From contig CM026426.1 of assembly GCA_014871385.1 (NCBI GenBank), forward strand, positions 47,049,611 through 47,113,610: a DNA stretch of 64,000 bases. Reading direction: 5' to 3'. Position numbers and translations under genes: made by a program. The DNA is from Ceratodon purpureus. Taxonomy: Eukaryota; Streptophyta; Bryopsida; Pseudoditrichales; Ditrichaceae. How positions within the stretch are numbered: the stretch's first letter is position 1; every line of letters starts with the position of its first letter. The notes beneath the pieces were generated by a model. The model saw nothing but the letters and a program-made list of their open reading frames with translations. It was not told where the DNA came from and made no database searches. Of this stretch, positions 1 to 11,539 are shown piece by piece.

Positions 1-100
1 GGAGGTGTCCCAAGATCATAACAAGTTCTCTCGAATAACAGCAAATCACCAAGTGTGACCAGGGGAGATTCAATCAAGATTACCGACTATCGGGTCCACG

Positions 101-3100
101 ATGGCAGCAAGGGCTGAACGAAGCAATCAGTACATTCCCCACTTTGCACTGGACACACGCTATGCCCCGGTCATGAGACGAGGTTCTACGCAAGTGGAGC
201 TGTGCATGAGGAGCTCGTTTCCAACACGGAGGTTGCGTGGAGACACGAACATTGACTTGTGGATCAATGGAGACATTTACCCTGTTGACCCAATGACAGG
301 GAAGCCACCTCCAATCAAGTCGCTAAAAGAGTTCGTTGAATTCATATGTCATGGAGAGCAGGGTCTTCGCGGATATACACACAGGCTGCTGGATCATTGT
401 GTACATGGTCGTACACAGGAGGAGACGTGGATCTAGTTGGCACAGTTGAGCGAAGAAGTGCTTCAGCTTAGAGGCGAAGCTCTGGCCAGCAACTCAAGGG
501 CAGCCCAAGATGTCCAATTGGGGAGAATGCGTTGCCTTGAGTTAGAGAAGAAATGCAGGGATTTGCAAGCTGAATTACAGGCTGTCCGTGATTGCCATGC
601 TCAAAGGGTGGAGCAATTGGAGCGCCATGTGCGGGGTCTCCAAGAAGACGTTGAACGCTGCCAGCGGAGGGCCAGCTTCGAGAAGGAGACCCCCATGGGC
701 ATGCGAAATAGGAGGAGGGCTCTCAGAGGGATTCACGAGTTAAAACCTGGATCAGGTGGATCAAAAGCAAGAGTGAAGCTTGTGCGGACAGTGCTGCAAC
801 CTGATGTGGTGCAGTTTGTTGTCGAAAGGAACCGAGAGAACCGGAAGTGCTCTCAACTGCGGGGGGATAAAGAGTCCCAAAATAGGACTGCAGTAGCACT
901 AGCTCGAATTTTGTCACGGCATGAAGGTGTAGCGCTCGCTTCTCAGCCTGCAATGGCACATGTTCAGTCAGATATTGCGAAAAATGTGCTCAAATCGATT
1001 GGTAAGAGTATTGGACCGGACAAAATTCTTGCTGCTTGCGACCAGGCAGGGGTTTCCCATCGGGGATATGGTGCTCTCTACAAATCTGTGAAGGCTCCCA
1101 TTGCTGCTCTGAACAGAGGAGTCTCCGGGAGTATTTTGCCGAGCCCCTATCACGTGAAACTGCTTCGGCAGGAGTTAAATGCAAACCTGCCACAGTATAT
1201 TGGCGAATACTACCATGCTGAAGGTCGACTTACGCTGCCAGCAAGTTCTAAGAAGAACAAGAAGTCCGAGGACATGGTAAAGGAAGTCGTTTTGACTGAC
1301 AAGAATTCCCTATTCACAGACCTTGAGGTGGTCCAAAGGAGCATGGTGATCTTCTACGGCATCACGGAAGAAGGTAACGTAATCACCTCAGACTATTGTT
1401 TTCAGAGTTTGCTGTCAGCAGGGTTATTTATCAATTAACCGTGACTTACACATCCACTCGCCATGTTTCCACAGAGTTAAGAGGGGCACCGCTGGTATTT
1501 GTCATGAAATTGGACGAGGCCGGGATTGTGAATGGCAAGAAGTTTGAACGGGTCAGCATCACATTCATGAATAGGGCGCTCGACCCAGACATTCAGAGAA
1601 ACCATGCCTTGTTTTTCTCAGTCCAGTCAGAGCAGGAAATCTGGCCAGTGGCAACCTTTCAAGTGGAAAAAGAGTCCTACGAAGTTCTGTCGTGGATATT
1701 TGGGAAATCCAAATTTCCATCTGTGATTGCAGCACAGTCCAGTGGCGAGAAACTCACGGTCCCTGAAGTTGGAGAATTCCATGTGGAGTGGCATCTCGCT
1801 GCGGACATGAAGACGATCAAGTGTATGTACGGGCTTCAGTCGGGGCCGTCGTGTGCGATGAACTGCATATACTGCGAGCAGAAGAGGGCTAAGCCTACCG
1901 TAGGGACAGCAAGCCAGGCGAGTGCTGCCATCAGAAAACGTGGGAAACCGAATTGGGTGGGGGGACTGTTTGCCAACTCTGTGGAGCCAGAACCATGTGA
2001 CATGCGTGCACATACAAGGTGGAGGCCTATCTTGCCAATTCCGTTGCAAAGAGTGCACATTTGTACACTTCACGCCCTAGTTCGCCTAGCGGAGAAGATT
2101 GTGCATCAACACATCATTTATGTCTGGAACATACAAGATCAAAGACTGAGGGCTACAGCCATAGAGCAAATGGAGAAGTCCTTGTCAGCTATCGGGGCTC
2201 ACGGTGGCAATGTGGAGATTAGAAAGGATCCGAAACTGAGTGGCAGCACAGGGAATGTGCCACAGAAGCCATCTTTCAGTGGGGTTGTTGCTAGCAGGCT
2301 ATTTAAACCAAGCGTATGGTCTGGAAACGACAAGGCCTGGAAAGACATATGTCAAGCAGAGAGCAATAATAGTGGCGGCGGTGCACATCGTAGGGCAAGG
2401 GCTGCTATGTGGCAAGCCTTTGAAGAGGTTCTACCATATTTCAGCGGCTTGGTGCTGACAGCAGAACAACGACTCCAGTTCAAAGGGAAGATAGAAACGT
2501 GGGGGAGAACATTTTTGGAGGCCTTCGGAGAGGAGCATGTGTCGCACTACATGGTGAGTTATATGAACGAAGTTTGGGATGAATTAGGGGTTGATGGCTG
2601 ACCTCACTTTTGTCAATTCTCTATCCAGGACTAACCTTGGAGTGGCTGTTGACAGCATGTAATTGTCAGGCATGGCAGTTGGTTTGTGGAGGAATACGGT
2701 AGTCTGGCCGTATGGAGTTGCCAGAGTATGGAGAAATCCCATCATCAAGCGAAGGCAGCGAATCAAGCGCATACAGCTCACGGTGGTGGCAAAGAGCGCA
2801 TCAATGTTATTTTGCAACAATTCCAGCATTGGTACCGAAATATACAGCATCGGTATAAGAAGAAATTAGAGTCCACCAGGGTTCTCAATACCCCGGATGA
2901 TGAGGCAAGATTGGAGGCTACGCGTAGAAGGCGAGAACAATGGCATCGATCAAATGCTGCCAGGGCTTTGGAGAATTGGCGGTCAAGGCGACGGCGTGTT
3001 GGCAAAGCTTGGGTGTGTGATAACACCGTTGGAGGTGATGGAGCCAACAATGATCAAGCAAGAGGATCTGCCAACGAAGATGACCCCGGGGAGGATGGCA

Positions 3101-3207
3101 ACAATGTGGATCCTGAGGAAGGTCTCAACTCCAGTGACGGTGACGATGCTGGCAACAACGTGGACAGCGATGACGCTGGCAGCGACCCTGTGACCCGTGT
3201 GAATTGA
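101..3207 (+). CDS. DDE-transposase-like protein, three exons, one internal TAG
   Basis: The exons are 101-1373, 1475-2553 and 2656-3207. Both joins keep the reading frame and use GT-AG ends, giving about 967 codons. A TAG at 434-436 interrupts exon 1. Residues from about 110 to 200 form a Leu/Glu/Arg-rich coiled coil. Exon 2 holds candidate acidic catalytic residues in FVMKLDEAG and WHLAADMKTIKCMYG, then a CIYC zinc-like pair and RVHICTLHALVRL. Exon 3 holds SMEKSHHQAK and HTAHGGG, then a basic stretch and an acidic Asp/Gly/Asn-rich tail. The order D, D, CxxC, His-rich helix, E resembles cut-and-paste transposases of the CMC/KDZ type. The family is not securely identified. The TAG suggests decay or an unrecognised small intron. 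GCTGNCAGC motifs occur in exons (1234, 2454, 3175) and in intron 1 (1411). Confidence 0.6.
1374..1474 (+). other. Intron 1 of transposase-like gene (101 nt)
   Basis: The donor is GTAACG after a phase-1 codon and the acceptor is TTTCCACAG. Splicing moves the reading from the second to the first frame and joins ITEE to ELRGAPLVFVMKLDE without a stop. The intron contains a GCTGTCAGC palindrome at 1411-1419. Confidence 0.75.
2554..2655 (+). other. Intron 2 of transposase-like gene (102 nt)
   Basis: The donor is GTGAGT and the acceptor is GCTGTTGACAG. Removing it deletes several in-frame stops and joins SHYM to HVIVRHGSWFVEEYGSLAVW in phase 0. The acceptor resembles the element's palindromic motif. 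Confidence 0.75.
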
Positions 3208-4260
3208 GTACAATGCGTTCTAAACTCATTGGATGGCTATTCTAGAATGTGACAAGTCCTTATTTAATTTTTTATTTTTTTAATCGGAGTAGACAGTGGT
3301 TTTTTCTTGAACATGTTTTTTGGTTTATATTCTAGAATAGCCATTTACGAATAGATTTATAAAAAAGATTCGGATTTTATCCAGGAATTGCCTAAAATGG
3401 CTTATCCATTGCTATGTTACTCTTGATAATTATTAAAGAGGCACCCATGGAGAAGGTAGTGATTCCACTGACAGTGAGGTCGCTGGCAGCAAGGAGTACA
3501 GTGACGACGCGAGCAATGGCCGTCTGTGACTTGGCCGCAATGTGTCTTGGTAATTATGTTATAGCTATGTAGAATGTGGCTGGCAACAATGTTTTTTTTG
3601 AATGAGTTAGGCCATGTTTCTCCCCTAAACTTGTTTTGTGGATAGCTCACTAAAGTGCCTAGTCCATGCAATTATTAATCTTCATAATTAATGGTCTTAG
3701 TAATCATATGTACCGGTCACGCTCAAATTAAGATTTTAATTTCTAAGACGATTTTCTAAGTACCCACATCAAATGGGGATGTGTGGTTTAGGGCCATGGC
3801 AATCATTTGCATGGAGTGGCAATTAAGGGAGAAATGAGAGCTTTGCACCAACTCCTCAACCTCCCTTCATTAAACTCTGTTTTAGACTCTCAACTCCCTC
3901 TAAGCCCCCCAAACCTCCCCTAAAAGCGTTCCAATATCCTCTTGAAGTAAACCCGGCCTAGTTTCCAAGGACGCACATGTGGTTGACTCGGGCAGGAAGG
4001 CCTCTCTCTTTTCCTGCCTTGTTCCCATACGACACCCTCCATTGACTCCAACACCTCTTGAGCTCCTCTGTCTTCTTCAGTCGTCCTCTTGCTGTCAGCA
4101 AGCGCCCTCGCGATTGCAATTACCTTGGCAGTTTTGTGGGCGCCGTGGGGAAGTTGGATGTTCAGAGGGCGGTACAGTCACGCACCCCCTTTGGGTCGTT
4201 GAGGATCGCGTGAGGAGACGAAGAGTACCGCCAGCAACGACTTTGAAGGAAGGGGCCGTT
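3208..4260. other. Non-coding stretch after transposase-like gene
   Basis: This stretch is AT-rich with no convincing ORF. It holds palindromes at 3482 and 4091. ATTCTAGAATAGCCATTTA-like sequence repeats around 3238 and 3330. Short ORFs on both strands here look like chance. Confidence 0.4.
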
Positions 4261-4264
4261 GCGG

Positions 4265-4840
4265 TCGACTGCACGAAGCAGCTGCAGCGTGAGGAGCGAG
4301 CCGTCGAGGAGGGCCGTGGAGATTCAACGGCAGGTGGAGCAAGGGGGTCGTGAGCGGTTTTGGAGCAGCAAGGTCGGGAGCGAGGAGCAGCAGCAGGGTC
4401 GAGAGCTGCGGGGAGGTACAGCAAGGAGGACGAAGGAAGAGCAGCAACGTCGTTGGCAAGAAGAAACGCAAGCGCAAGCACTGTGGTGGGTCACGGAAGG
4501 TGATAGAGCGGGGCGGAGCTGCATTACACGGAGCTCGCGTTGAGGGTCACGTGAGGAGCGGCCGTGGAGCTGAAGGCGAGTTCTTGCGGTTGGGAGCTAC
4601 AGCGCAAGGTTTGGGGAGGAGCAGCACGGTCGGGAGCCCGAGGGGAGGGGGGTACAGCACAAGGAGCGGGGTGGAGCTCTCGAATAGTGAGGAGCAGGCG
4701 TGGAGCTCATTGGCGAAGTGAGGAGCGGGCGTGGAGCTGCAGCGTGAAGAGCGGAGTGGAGAAGAACCGAGGCCAGCCGGAGAGAGGGGAGGGTGAGCTA
4801 TAGCAGAAGAAGCGGGGTGGAGCAGCAGGGCTGGGAGCGT
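4265..4840 (+). repeat. Degenerate GAGC-rich minisatellite
   Basis: A GC-rich tract has repeated pieces of the form GTGAGGAGC-GGCCGTGGAGCT, clearest near 4290, 4551, 4687 and 4718, with many GAGCAGCA and GGAGCG variants. It produces long open frames on both strands (for example 4095-4481 minus and 4350-4721 plus) that look like composition artefacts. It lies upstream of the coiled-coil/RING gene. Confidence 0.55.
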
Positions 4841-5161
4841 GGGGTGAGGTGGAGGTTTCTCGGCTGTAGAATCTAGAGGCGCATTGTCACGCGCGGCGAG
4901 AGGGGCTTCAAGCTGCACCGTCTTCCACCGCTGACAGTGAAGCATTGCGAGGTTAGTGATCTGATCGTGTCTATTTTTTTGCAACCTTGCTCCTCCTTAT
5001 GTTGCGGTTGGCCATGTTGGAGCGAACCGACTATGGTGAAGAGAATAGAGTTGCTCAGCAATGGCTGCTAGGGTCGCGGGGGGTAATGGTTTAGAGATGT
5101 GTAGCTTAAATCTCTAATCTGCAAGAATAATACCCTGTTCGTTTCTCTCCTTTCAGCTGCC

Positions 5162-7152
5162 ATGCGCGATCCCCCTTTCGTAAAACGTGTTGTTTTTGCA
5201 CTACCAGCGCCAGGGATGTCGAGCCGTAGGAAGGGAAAGGAGGCCGTCGTGAAGAAGGAGGTCGTCGAGGTTGCTGACAGCAAGGAGGATGGCAACGATG
5301 TTGAGACGCCGTGGGATGACGCCTTCGACTTGGACGGCTTACCCCCTGCACTTCATGCACAGCTCCACCACCTCGCCCCATTTCTGCTGGGTAGGCAGGC
5401 TGCGGATTACGATGAGGACTTCTTCGCCCGCACCTTGCAGCTCTCCAACAAGGGGCTCAAGTTCAGTGACCTCAGCGGCGACAAGCATTGCAGGAAGGCT
5501 GACTTCATCGACAGATGGCCAGAGCGTTCTTCTGGGCGGCACTACGTTGCTGACTGTGAGGATCCGGAGGCCTAGAGGAAATACTGCGAGATGTACCGGT
5601 GGACTTATGGAGGTGACCCCGACAACTGGGCATTTGGGACCTCCTTTCTTCGGGCTTGCCACCTCTACTTTGAGAAGGGCGTGGATGTCAACTTCGCCCA
5701 GAAGGCGGAGGCAATTGTGAAGGGGCGTGAGAAGCTGCCAGGGCGTAATCCGCAGAAGTTGACTCCCCCGGCCTTGAGGGAGCAGATTGAAGCCATTATC
5801 GACTTCCTCGCTGGCCACATCCCCGGTGCTGGCAGCAAGGGCAAGGGAGGAGGGGCGGAGTCGAGCGGAGGAGCCAAGGCAGTTGGAGCGACATCCAAGG
5901 CTTTGATCACGGCCGCGGAGGCGAAGAAGGTCAGGGGACCTAGATCACTGCCCCCTCCTGCCAAGGCCGTGGCTGAAAAGAAGTCCGTGAAGGCCCTTGC
6001 TGCCGTTGCCATCAAGGTGCAGCCCTTGGTGGCAACGGATCCGAAGCAGGTCCTGGAGCAGCAGCGCCTCAAGAAGAAGTCCTTGGAGGCGGCACTTCTG
6101 AAGGTGGAGGCCAGCCGGGACCGCGTGAAGGTCGACCTTGCAACCCAGCGGGACTACATCAAGGCCAAGGAGGCCGAGGAGTCCAAGCTCTATGATGACA
6201 TCTTCTCCGCCCGCGAGGCCTCCAAGAAGGCCGCGGCTGATGGCAACGACGAAGAGAAGAGGCGCTTTGATCACGCGGCCCGCTTAGGCCAAGACAAGCT
6301 GGGGCTTGCAAGCAAGGCACTCCTTGAGGCCCAAGCCCGCATTGACAGGGTCTACAAGAAGTTGGAGGAGATGGAAGCCGATGAGCAGAGACGCCACGCC
6401 GAGGTCTCCGCGCTGACAGCGGAGATCTCGACCTTGGAGTTGGCTTCAGCTTTCTTGCGCCCGAAGAAGGTGCTGGCTTGTTATCCATTGGAGTTCCAGG
6501 TGTTGCCAATAGCCCTGAACGACCCATGCCCCTTCTGCGAGCGTTACTTCGTTGACACCTGCTGCGTACCTTTGTTCTGCGGCTGCTTGGCACATCCCCA
6601 TTGTATGTTTGAGGCAGTCTTCTCCCAAGACGCCCGGTGCCGTCGATGCGAGCGGGGGATGACTGGAGGATGGCTTGGGCAGTGGGGCTTCGACCTCGAC
6701 TCCAAGGCCGCGGAGGAGTTACGTCTCACGGAGGAGATCTTCCTGGCCGAGCCTGCTTCACCACGTGCTGGCAGCAAGAGGCCCGCTGCCCCCTCTGTGG
6801 CCGCGCTTCCGTGGAAGAAGACCAAGGGCGACCAAGGTTTGTTGCCCCTTAACCTATCTGCCCATTGCTACTTGCCTAATTCATTGTTACATCCGAATAA
6901 TTCTTATTTTCTAATTCTTGTTTGCTGGCAGCAACTACAGAGGATGCTCTCCTCGACTCAGACTCCCTGGCGTTCGATCCCACGCAACGCTCTCCTCATG
7001 AGACCCAGGCAGCCCTATCCGGAGAAGGGAACAAGGGCTCATCCGCCACCACGCAAGGACCAGGTGCAGCTGAGAAGAACGAGGACGACACCAACATGGA
7101 GGGACTGTCCAACCTTGTTGAGGCAATTGCCACAGATGCAGCCGTGGAGTAG
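5162..7152 (+). CDS. Coiled-coil protein with C-terminal RING-like zinc finger
   Basis: The exons are 5162-6836 and 6932-7152, 632 codons including the stop, with an in-frame TAG at 5573-5575. The start may instead be the ATG at 5219 (MSSRRKGKEAV). The N-terminal half is basic, then acidic. The middle (about residues 250-430) is a Lys/Glu/Ala-rich coiled coil. Near residue 460 comes CPFC, FCGC, AHPHC and CRRC, the spacing of a RING finger, a fold that usually serves ubiquitin ligases. The C-terminus is acidic and Ser/Gln-rich. The element motif encodes AGSK or ADSK at 5273, 5828 and 6767. A comparable finger occurs in the decayed gene at 54460-55710. Its role in the element is unknown; a regulator or degradation factor would be inference. 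Confidence 0.6.
6837..6931 (+). other. Intron whose acceptor is the element palindrome
   Basis: The donor GTTTGT follows ACCAAG and the acceptor is TTTGCTGGCAG|CA. Exon phase (1) is kept and the downstream frame reads ATTEDALLDSDSLAF to the TAG at 7150-7152. The 3' splice site is formed by the GCTGGCAGC copy at 6924-6932. Confidence 0.75.
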
Positions 7153-8132
7153 ATTCCCACCTTAGATAGTTCCGTAGGCCGGGTTAGGGGTTTGCTGGCA
7201 GCGACTTTTGGTCCGGACTTTTATGGGCTACATTTCTTAAACTTTTCCGAACTTGAAAACAATTTGCCTCTGGATTGCCATGTCTCTTTGAAAGATATGG
7301 CATTCTTGTAACCCTTCCTTTTTATTCGCAACTGTATTTCTTCTTTATTGTGGACTGCTGACAGCAAGGGCTGCTCTTTAGCCGCCATTTTTTTTTTTTT
7401 TCTTATTTCATTATTCGCCACCATGGTCCCTTTCAATTTTGGCCATTGTTGTTATTTACCATCTGCGACCTACTTCATCTCTTATGTACAACTGTTTTTT
7501 ATTTTTATCTTGTTCTATTAGAATCAAGCGTGGTTCTTTTTTTATTTGCAACCTTCATTTTTTCGTCTTTGTTGGCACCAAGGGCTGCATTGTGCCCGCC
7601 ATTGCCAGTTCAGAGCACCAGGTTCACGAAGGAGCCAGCCTCTTCGGAGGAAGTAACAAACTTTACATTCCTTCCTAATTACTTTATATTTGTCAAGTGC
7701 CAAACTCCATTTTGTGCCTCTGAAGGGTCATGTGCTCTATTGTATGCAATTGTTTTTCTTTTCTTATTTTGCGCTGGCAGCAGGCTCCAGCGTCAATGGC
7801 GCCACCACAAGTTCGAAGCAATTTTGCGATTCAGACCCAGGCCCTCTGAAACCCCGGCCATTCTTCAGACTTCTTGTATTTTATTCTATTTTTCATTTTG
7901 CACCCTAGGATTCACCACTGGTAATTGTAACTGTTTTTCTTTTCTATTTCCGCTGGCAGCACGAAGATCAAGGGTAATCACAAATTTGCCTCCATATAAC
8001 ACGTTAATACAGGATGTCCCACAGAAAGTCCTGAATGGTAAGCAAAACCACTACCTGAACTCGCTAACGACTTCGCGAAGAACCTAATGACTTCCCACAT
8101 ACTGTGACTACCCATCCCCGAAATCACTTTTC
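7153..8132 (+). other. Pyrimidine-rich stretch with repeated acceptor-like cassettes
   Basis: No gene is recognised. Pyrimidine tracts end in the element motif at 7194, 7357, 7773 and 7952. Two segments are related: AGCAAGGGCTGC followed by GCCGCCAT near 7362, and ACCAAGGGCTGC followed by GCCCGCCAT near 7577. AACTGTTTTTCTTTTCTATTT recurs before the last two motifs. Each resembles a short intron 3' end, which suggests duplicated intron/exon cassettes. Confidence 0.4.
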
Positions 8133-9471
8133 CTACAGCTCCACAATCTTCATCCTTTTGGGAACCGTGACATCCGCAGCTGTAAGGTGTCTCTCATAGC
8201 GCTGGTTGATCTGCATCCAACAAATCCTGTCATTTTCGTTTGCTGGCAGCAAGGAGCTCTGAACAGCCAATTCCCAACACATCAAAACGACTACATGAAT
8301 TCGGCTAGACTCGTACCTTTTTCTCACGAACACCGTTGGCCTCTATCAAAACCAGGTTGTACTGCCCAGGTACGTCATCTCCAAGTGCCATTGCAATTTC
8401 GTGCCGCAGGTGGGATACTGGCCAACCCTTGCCAACTTCGAATGTTGGCAGCAAGTTCCCCCTAAACATACAAGACACTTCCACCATCACCTCCTCTGGT
8501 AGGTGATCCAACGCTTCCCACTGACTGTTGGCAGCCCCCCTATACCTTGTATACATGAACCTGGTGTATAATGTTTGTCTTCCCACGTGATAGCGGAAAA
8601 CAATGCTGGTCCTGTTGGCAACGCACTTGATGACATCTTGGCCAATGTGGAACTTCTCGTTCCACCCTGGGTTCATTAGACTGCTCAGCAGAGCCTCGGA
8701 TGGAGTACTCAAAACAAACAATGTAGGTGTCCGCCTAATGCTGTCAGCAGCTACCGCAAACAAATCAACCATAACATGGATTGGCATAAACCATTGGTGG
8801 TGGACGAAGCTGCTACCAGTTGTTGCTTTCATGGCATTTGCAAAATTGAGAGTGAGCTTTGTTCTAAACGCCTCAGATGTGTGCATGTCTGGCAAAGGCC
8901 ACTCCACATCGTTGAACCCTGGAAGCGGGAGTGCTTCAACCTTCCCGTACAGCGTGTCACCTGTTGGAGGCAAATACAGACCACCAAGGAAGAATGTACT
9001 TATGTCCAGCAACTCCGCGTGGCTCAGTCGATTCCGTGTTGCCTCCCCAATCTCAACATGGAGCACAAGAATGGGACCAAGGATAGATGCAGGATGTACC
9101 CAATCCTCCGAAACCGACGCGTACAGGTAGTTTGCCATTCCCAATTTGGTTGCTGCCTCCGTAGGATCCAAGCGCAGATGCCTTGGTTGATATGCATGTT
9201 GCACAAGCACCTTATCGAGGTCGCATGCTCCATGCTCCGTGGAGATCCAAGAGAAATCTCTGATCTGCGCTTTGAAGGCCCCCCGAAAATTTTCTCCACC
9301 ATGTCGCCTTGCCTCTCTACCCCAAGGCCCATCCGACGCTGGTTGCAGCATAACCCATGAATCACGATCCACCCTCATGGGGATCCAGTTGCCCTCCAAG
9401 TCTTGAGTATTATACAGAATGACACTCTGTACGAGGGAGTTTGGCCGTGAAGCCATACCACTAGAATGCAT
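8133..9471 (-). CDS. Unknown protein, about 426 aa, two exons
   Basis: Exon 1 is 9471-8317 (M to VREKK) and exon 2 is 8258-8133. The proposed intron is 58 nt, with GTACGA and GGCTGTTCAG ends and kept phase; without splicing the ORF ends at 8305. I do not recognise the family. It looks soluble, with no membrane segment. The stretch from FEVGKGWPVSHLRHEI to YNLVLIEANG has the look of a ubiquitin-like beta-grasp segment, a weak guess. It has no internal stops, unlike most genes here. The motif is read here as LLPAN at 8242 and AADS at 8740. It may be an accessory gene of element 1, read opposite to the two upstream genes. Confidence 0.5.
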
Positions 9472-10132
9472 GAAATTTTCGACTGTGAACTCAAAAACTT
9501 ACAAATGGTGTCGTCGCTGTCATCAACCGCCAGAACTACACGCTGTCAACACACCCTCCGCCATCACGAACGGCTGAAACCTGCGTCCACGGCCTCGCAA
9601 CCAAGGTACGACCTACCCTAAAACCTCATCCCGAAACCCCAATTCCCAACTCAGGTACTCTCTCCAACCTATGTGGATGGCAGACCGCTGGCAGCGTTGG
9701 AAGACCACTACAGCTAAGCCCTAAATCTCTACTGCACAATGCGTGACCACCCACAACCGAAATCGAACAACTTCGCCCAGCCTTTGGAGGCCTCCACCGC
9801 TCCATCCTGCTTGACAACGCAACGACAACAACTCTCTCAGGGGAACGCATGAGGTTCGGAATGACCGTTGGCAGCATTTCGACATCAACACCTTGTGCAC
9901 GTTGCATCTCAAAGGGGGAGCGGCAATTCGATTTCGGTAGGAAGCCTGTGGAGTCAGTTTTGCAGGAGTTCATAAAGCCCACCACTGCTGACACCCTTCT
10001 GCAATGCTCGAATTCCGTGCGCGAAGAGGCTCCGTTCTCGACCTGCGGGACTACACGCGCGGGGGAGGGAAGCCTTCCTGCGCGACTATTGGCCGGACCC
10101 CCCCATTCGCGATTTGGCTCGCTTTTGGCGAC

Positions 10133-10159
10133 CTGCTGGCACAGTTGGTGCCAGCAGGT
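10133..10159. repeat. Perfect 11-bp inverted repeat, 5-nt loop
   Basis: CCTGCTGGCAC, then AGTTG, then GTGCCAGCAGG. The arms contain the element motif half-sites GCTGGCA and TGCCAGC. It is the last trace of the motif family on the right side of element 1, and it could be a hairpin or a pair of binding sites. Confidence 0.8.
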
Positions 10160-10169
10160 AAAGTGCACG

Positions 10170-11535
10170 GGCATGCCCAAAATTTTGGCACAAATAACAT
10201 GGAAAAGGCCCGTTGGAGACCCCAAACTGCTCCTAATGTCCAGCTCATCTAATTAAGCATTATAACTGATCACTCACTTACCAACAACATAAGCGTTTAA
10301 AATAACAAATATTGACGCTATCGACGCAACCACCTTGCAATTTGCAAATTTCAATGTGCAACATAATCCGTTGATAAGCAGCACAGCGGCCGCAACGACG
10401 ATGCAGAATGCCAAATGTTAACTAAATGAATTGTCCTCATCCGGATGTCGTAATACTGCAAGTTTGAAGTCGCAGATTGGACATTGACCACCTTCATTAG
10501 ACTCGTGTCTCACATTCACAACGCGTTCCATTTTCTAGTAGTCCGGCTAACTCATGTTGCCACAATTCTCGTCCCTCCAGTGGCGGCATGTCCTCCATCT
10601 CCTGTCCTCCTAAACAAACTTAGTGGCTACTTAAACAAACTTTTTGGCACTTAACTTCGAGGTGGTTTTAAGAGATAGACCGGATCTGATACCACCAATG
10701 TCAAATCGACGAACGTTTGATTTTAGTTTAGTAGCAAAACGCCTTTTCAGAGGGCGACCATCACCTTCACTTTCCATCTGTCTATTTTCACACTCCTACC
10801 AACATTTAGGAGTCCATTTCGCGGCGTCACACTAACCCTAATGGACACCGCAGTTCTGAGATCATGGGGTTCGGCTCTAGATATTGATCCATGGCCATCA
10901 TCGCCTTCCTTGGCTAGAAGCTGTTCCTCTCCAAATTCATGTGGTGCATTCCTTGCACCCTCTTCAGAAGAGTTGAGGCAGCACCTAGTGATGGCGTTTC
11001 CTGTGAGAATGTTGACTTGCCCCATCATTGAAGGCCAACTTTAATTAGAATCAAGGCAGAATGAGGTACCCACTTTTTGTCGAGTTTCTGAAAAACTATT
11101 CCTCAAGAGCGCACAAGAAAACAAATGATGTCATCTTCACATGGCCTCCCTAAACCTGTTATGTTTTGTCAATTGTTTTTTCTGTTGGCGACCATATTCT
11201 GCGCATTGAACAGTTTTCTTCGCCATTTCAAAGTGAGCACCCTAAAACCCATCTAACTGTGGATTACTTACAATCCAGCATATTATTTGTATAATAAGAT
11301 TAATTTTCTCCATTGTCATGTGTATCTGGTGTCTACACTCCCAACCTTAAATTGTTGCGTTTTGATATAACAATCATTTGTAGATTTCCGATGAACATTC
11401 AACCATGCTTACAAATTCAATTTATCTGATCACTTTGTCTATAGCATTTATTATCTATTTGACTCGCATGTCAATAATCTATTTCCCCTTGATGCTAGAC
11501 TTGCTTAAATATTAGCAGAATCACAGGGTCTTTGG
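10170..11535. other. No recognised gene
   Basis: This is moderately AT-rich DNA. Short ORFs (for example 10841-11044 plus) show no recognisable domain. The GCTGNCAGC motif is absent. Confidence 0.3.
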
Positions 11536-11539
11536 TGCA

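Larger units (their letters stand above)
1234..9695. repeat. GCTGNCAGC palindrome family, 18 exact copies
   Basis: Exact 9-mers start at 1234, 1411, 2454, 3175, 3482, 4091, 5273, 5828, 6412, 6767, 6924, 7194, 7357, 7773, 7952, 8242, 8740 and 9687. Many extend to TTGCTGNCAGCAA or are followed by AAG. Eight fixed bases are expected about once per 65 kb by chance. I found one exact copy (31852) in the other 54 kb. Copies fall in exons in several frames, in introns, at an acceptor and in intergenic DNA, so they are not a coding repeat. Confidence 0.9.
1..10170. mobile_element. Element 1 (GCTGNCAGC-marked), left end outside window
   Basis: I group this region as one element because it carries a transposase-like gene, a RING/coiled-coil gene and a minus-strand gene, and because one palindromic motif, GCTGNCAGC, recurs throughout it and then stops. 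The last copies lie at 9687 and in a hairpin at 10133-10159. No terminal inverted repeat or target duplication could be seen, since the left end is beyond the window. The grouping is inference; the motif distribution is directly visible. Confidence 0.4.

Noticed and set aside
4095-4984. Long overlapping ORFs on both strands
   Set aside because: They arise from the GAGC-rich minisatellite and show low-complexity composition.
8603-9360. Plus-strand ORFs of 175 and 194 codons
   Set aside because: They are shadows of the minus-strand gene at 9471-8133.
9626-10225. 199-codon minus ORF
   Set aside because: Basic, Arg-rich composition, no domain, and overlapping ORFs in other frames; probably chance.
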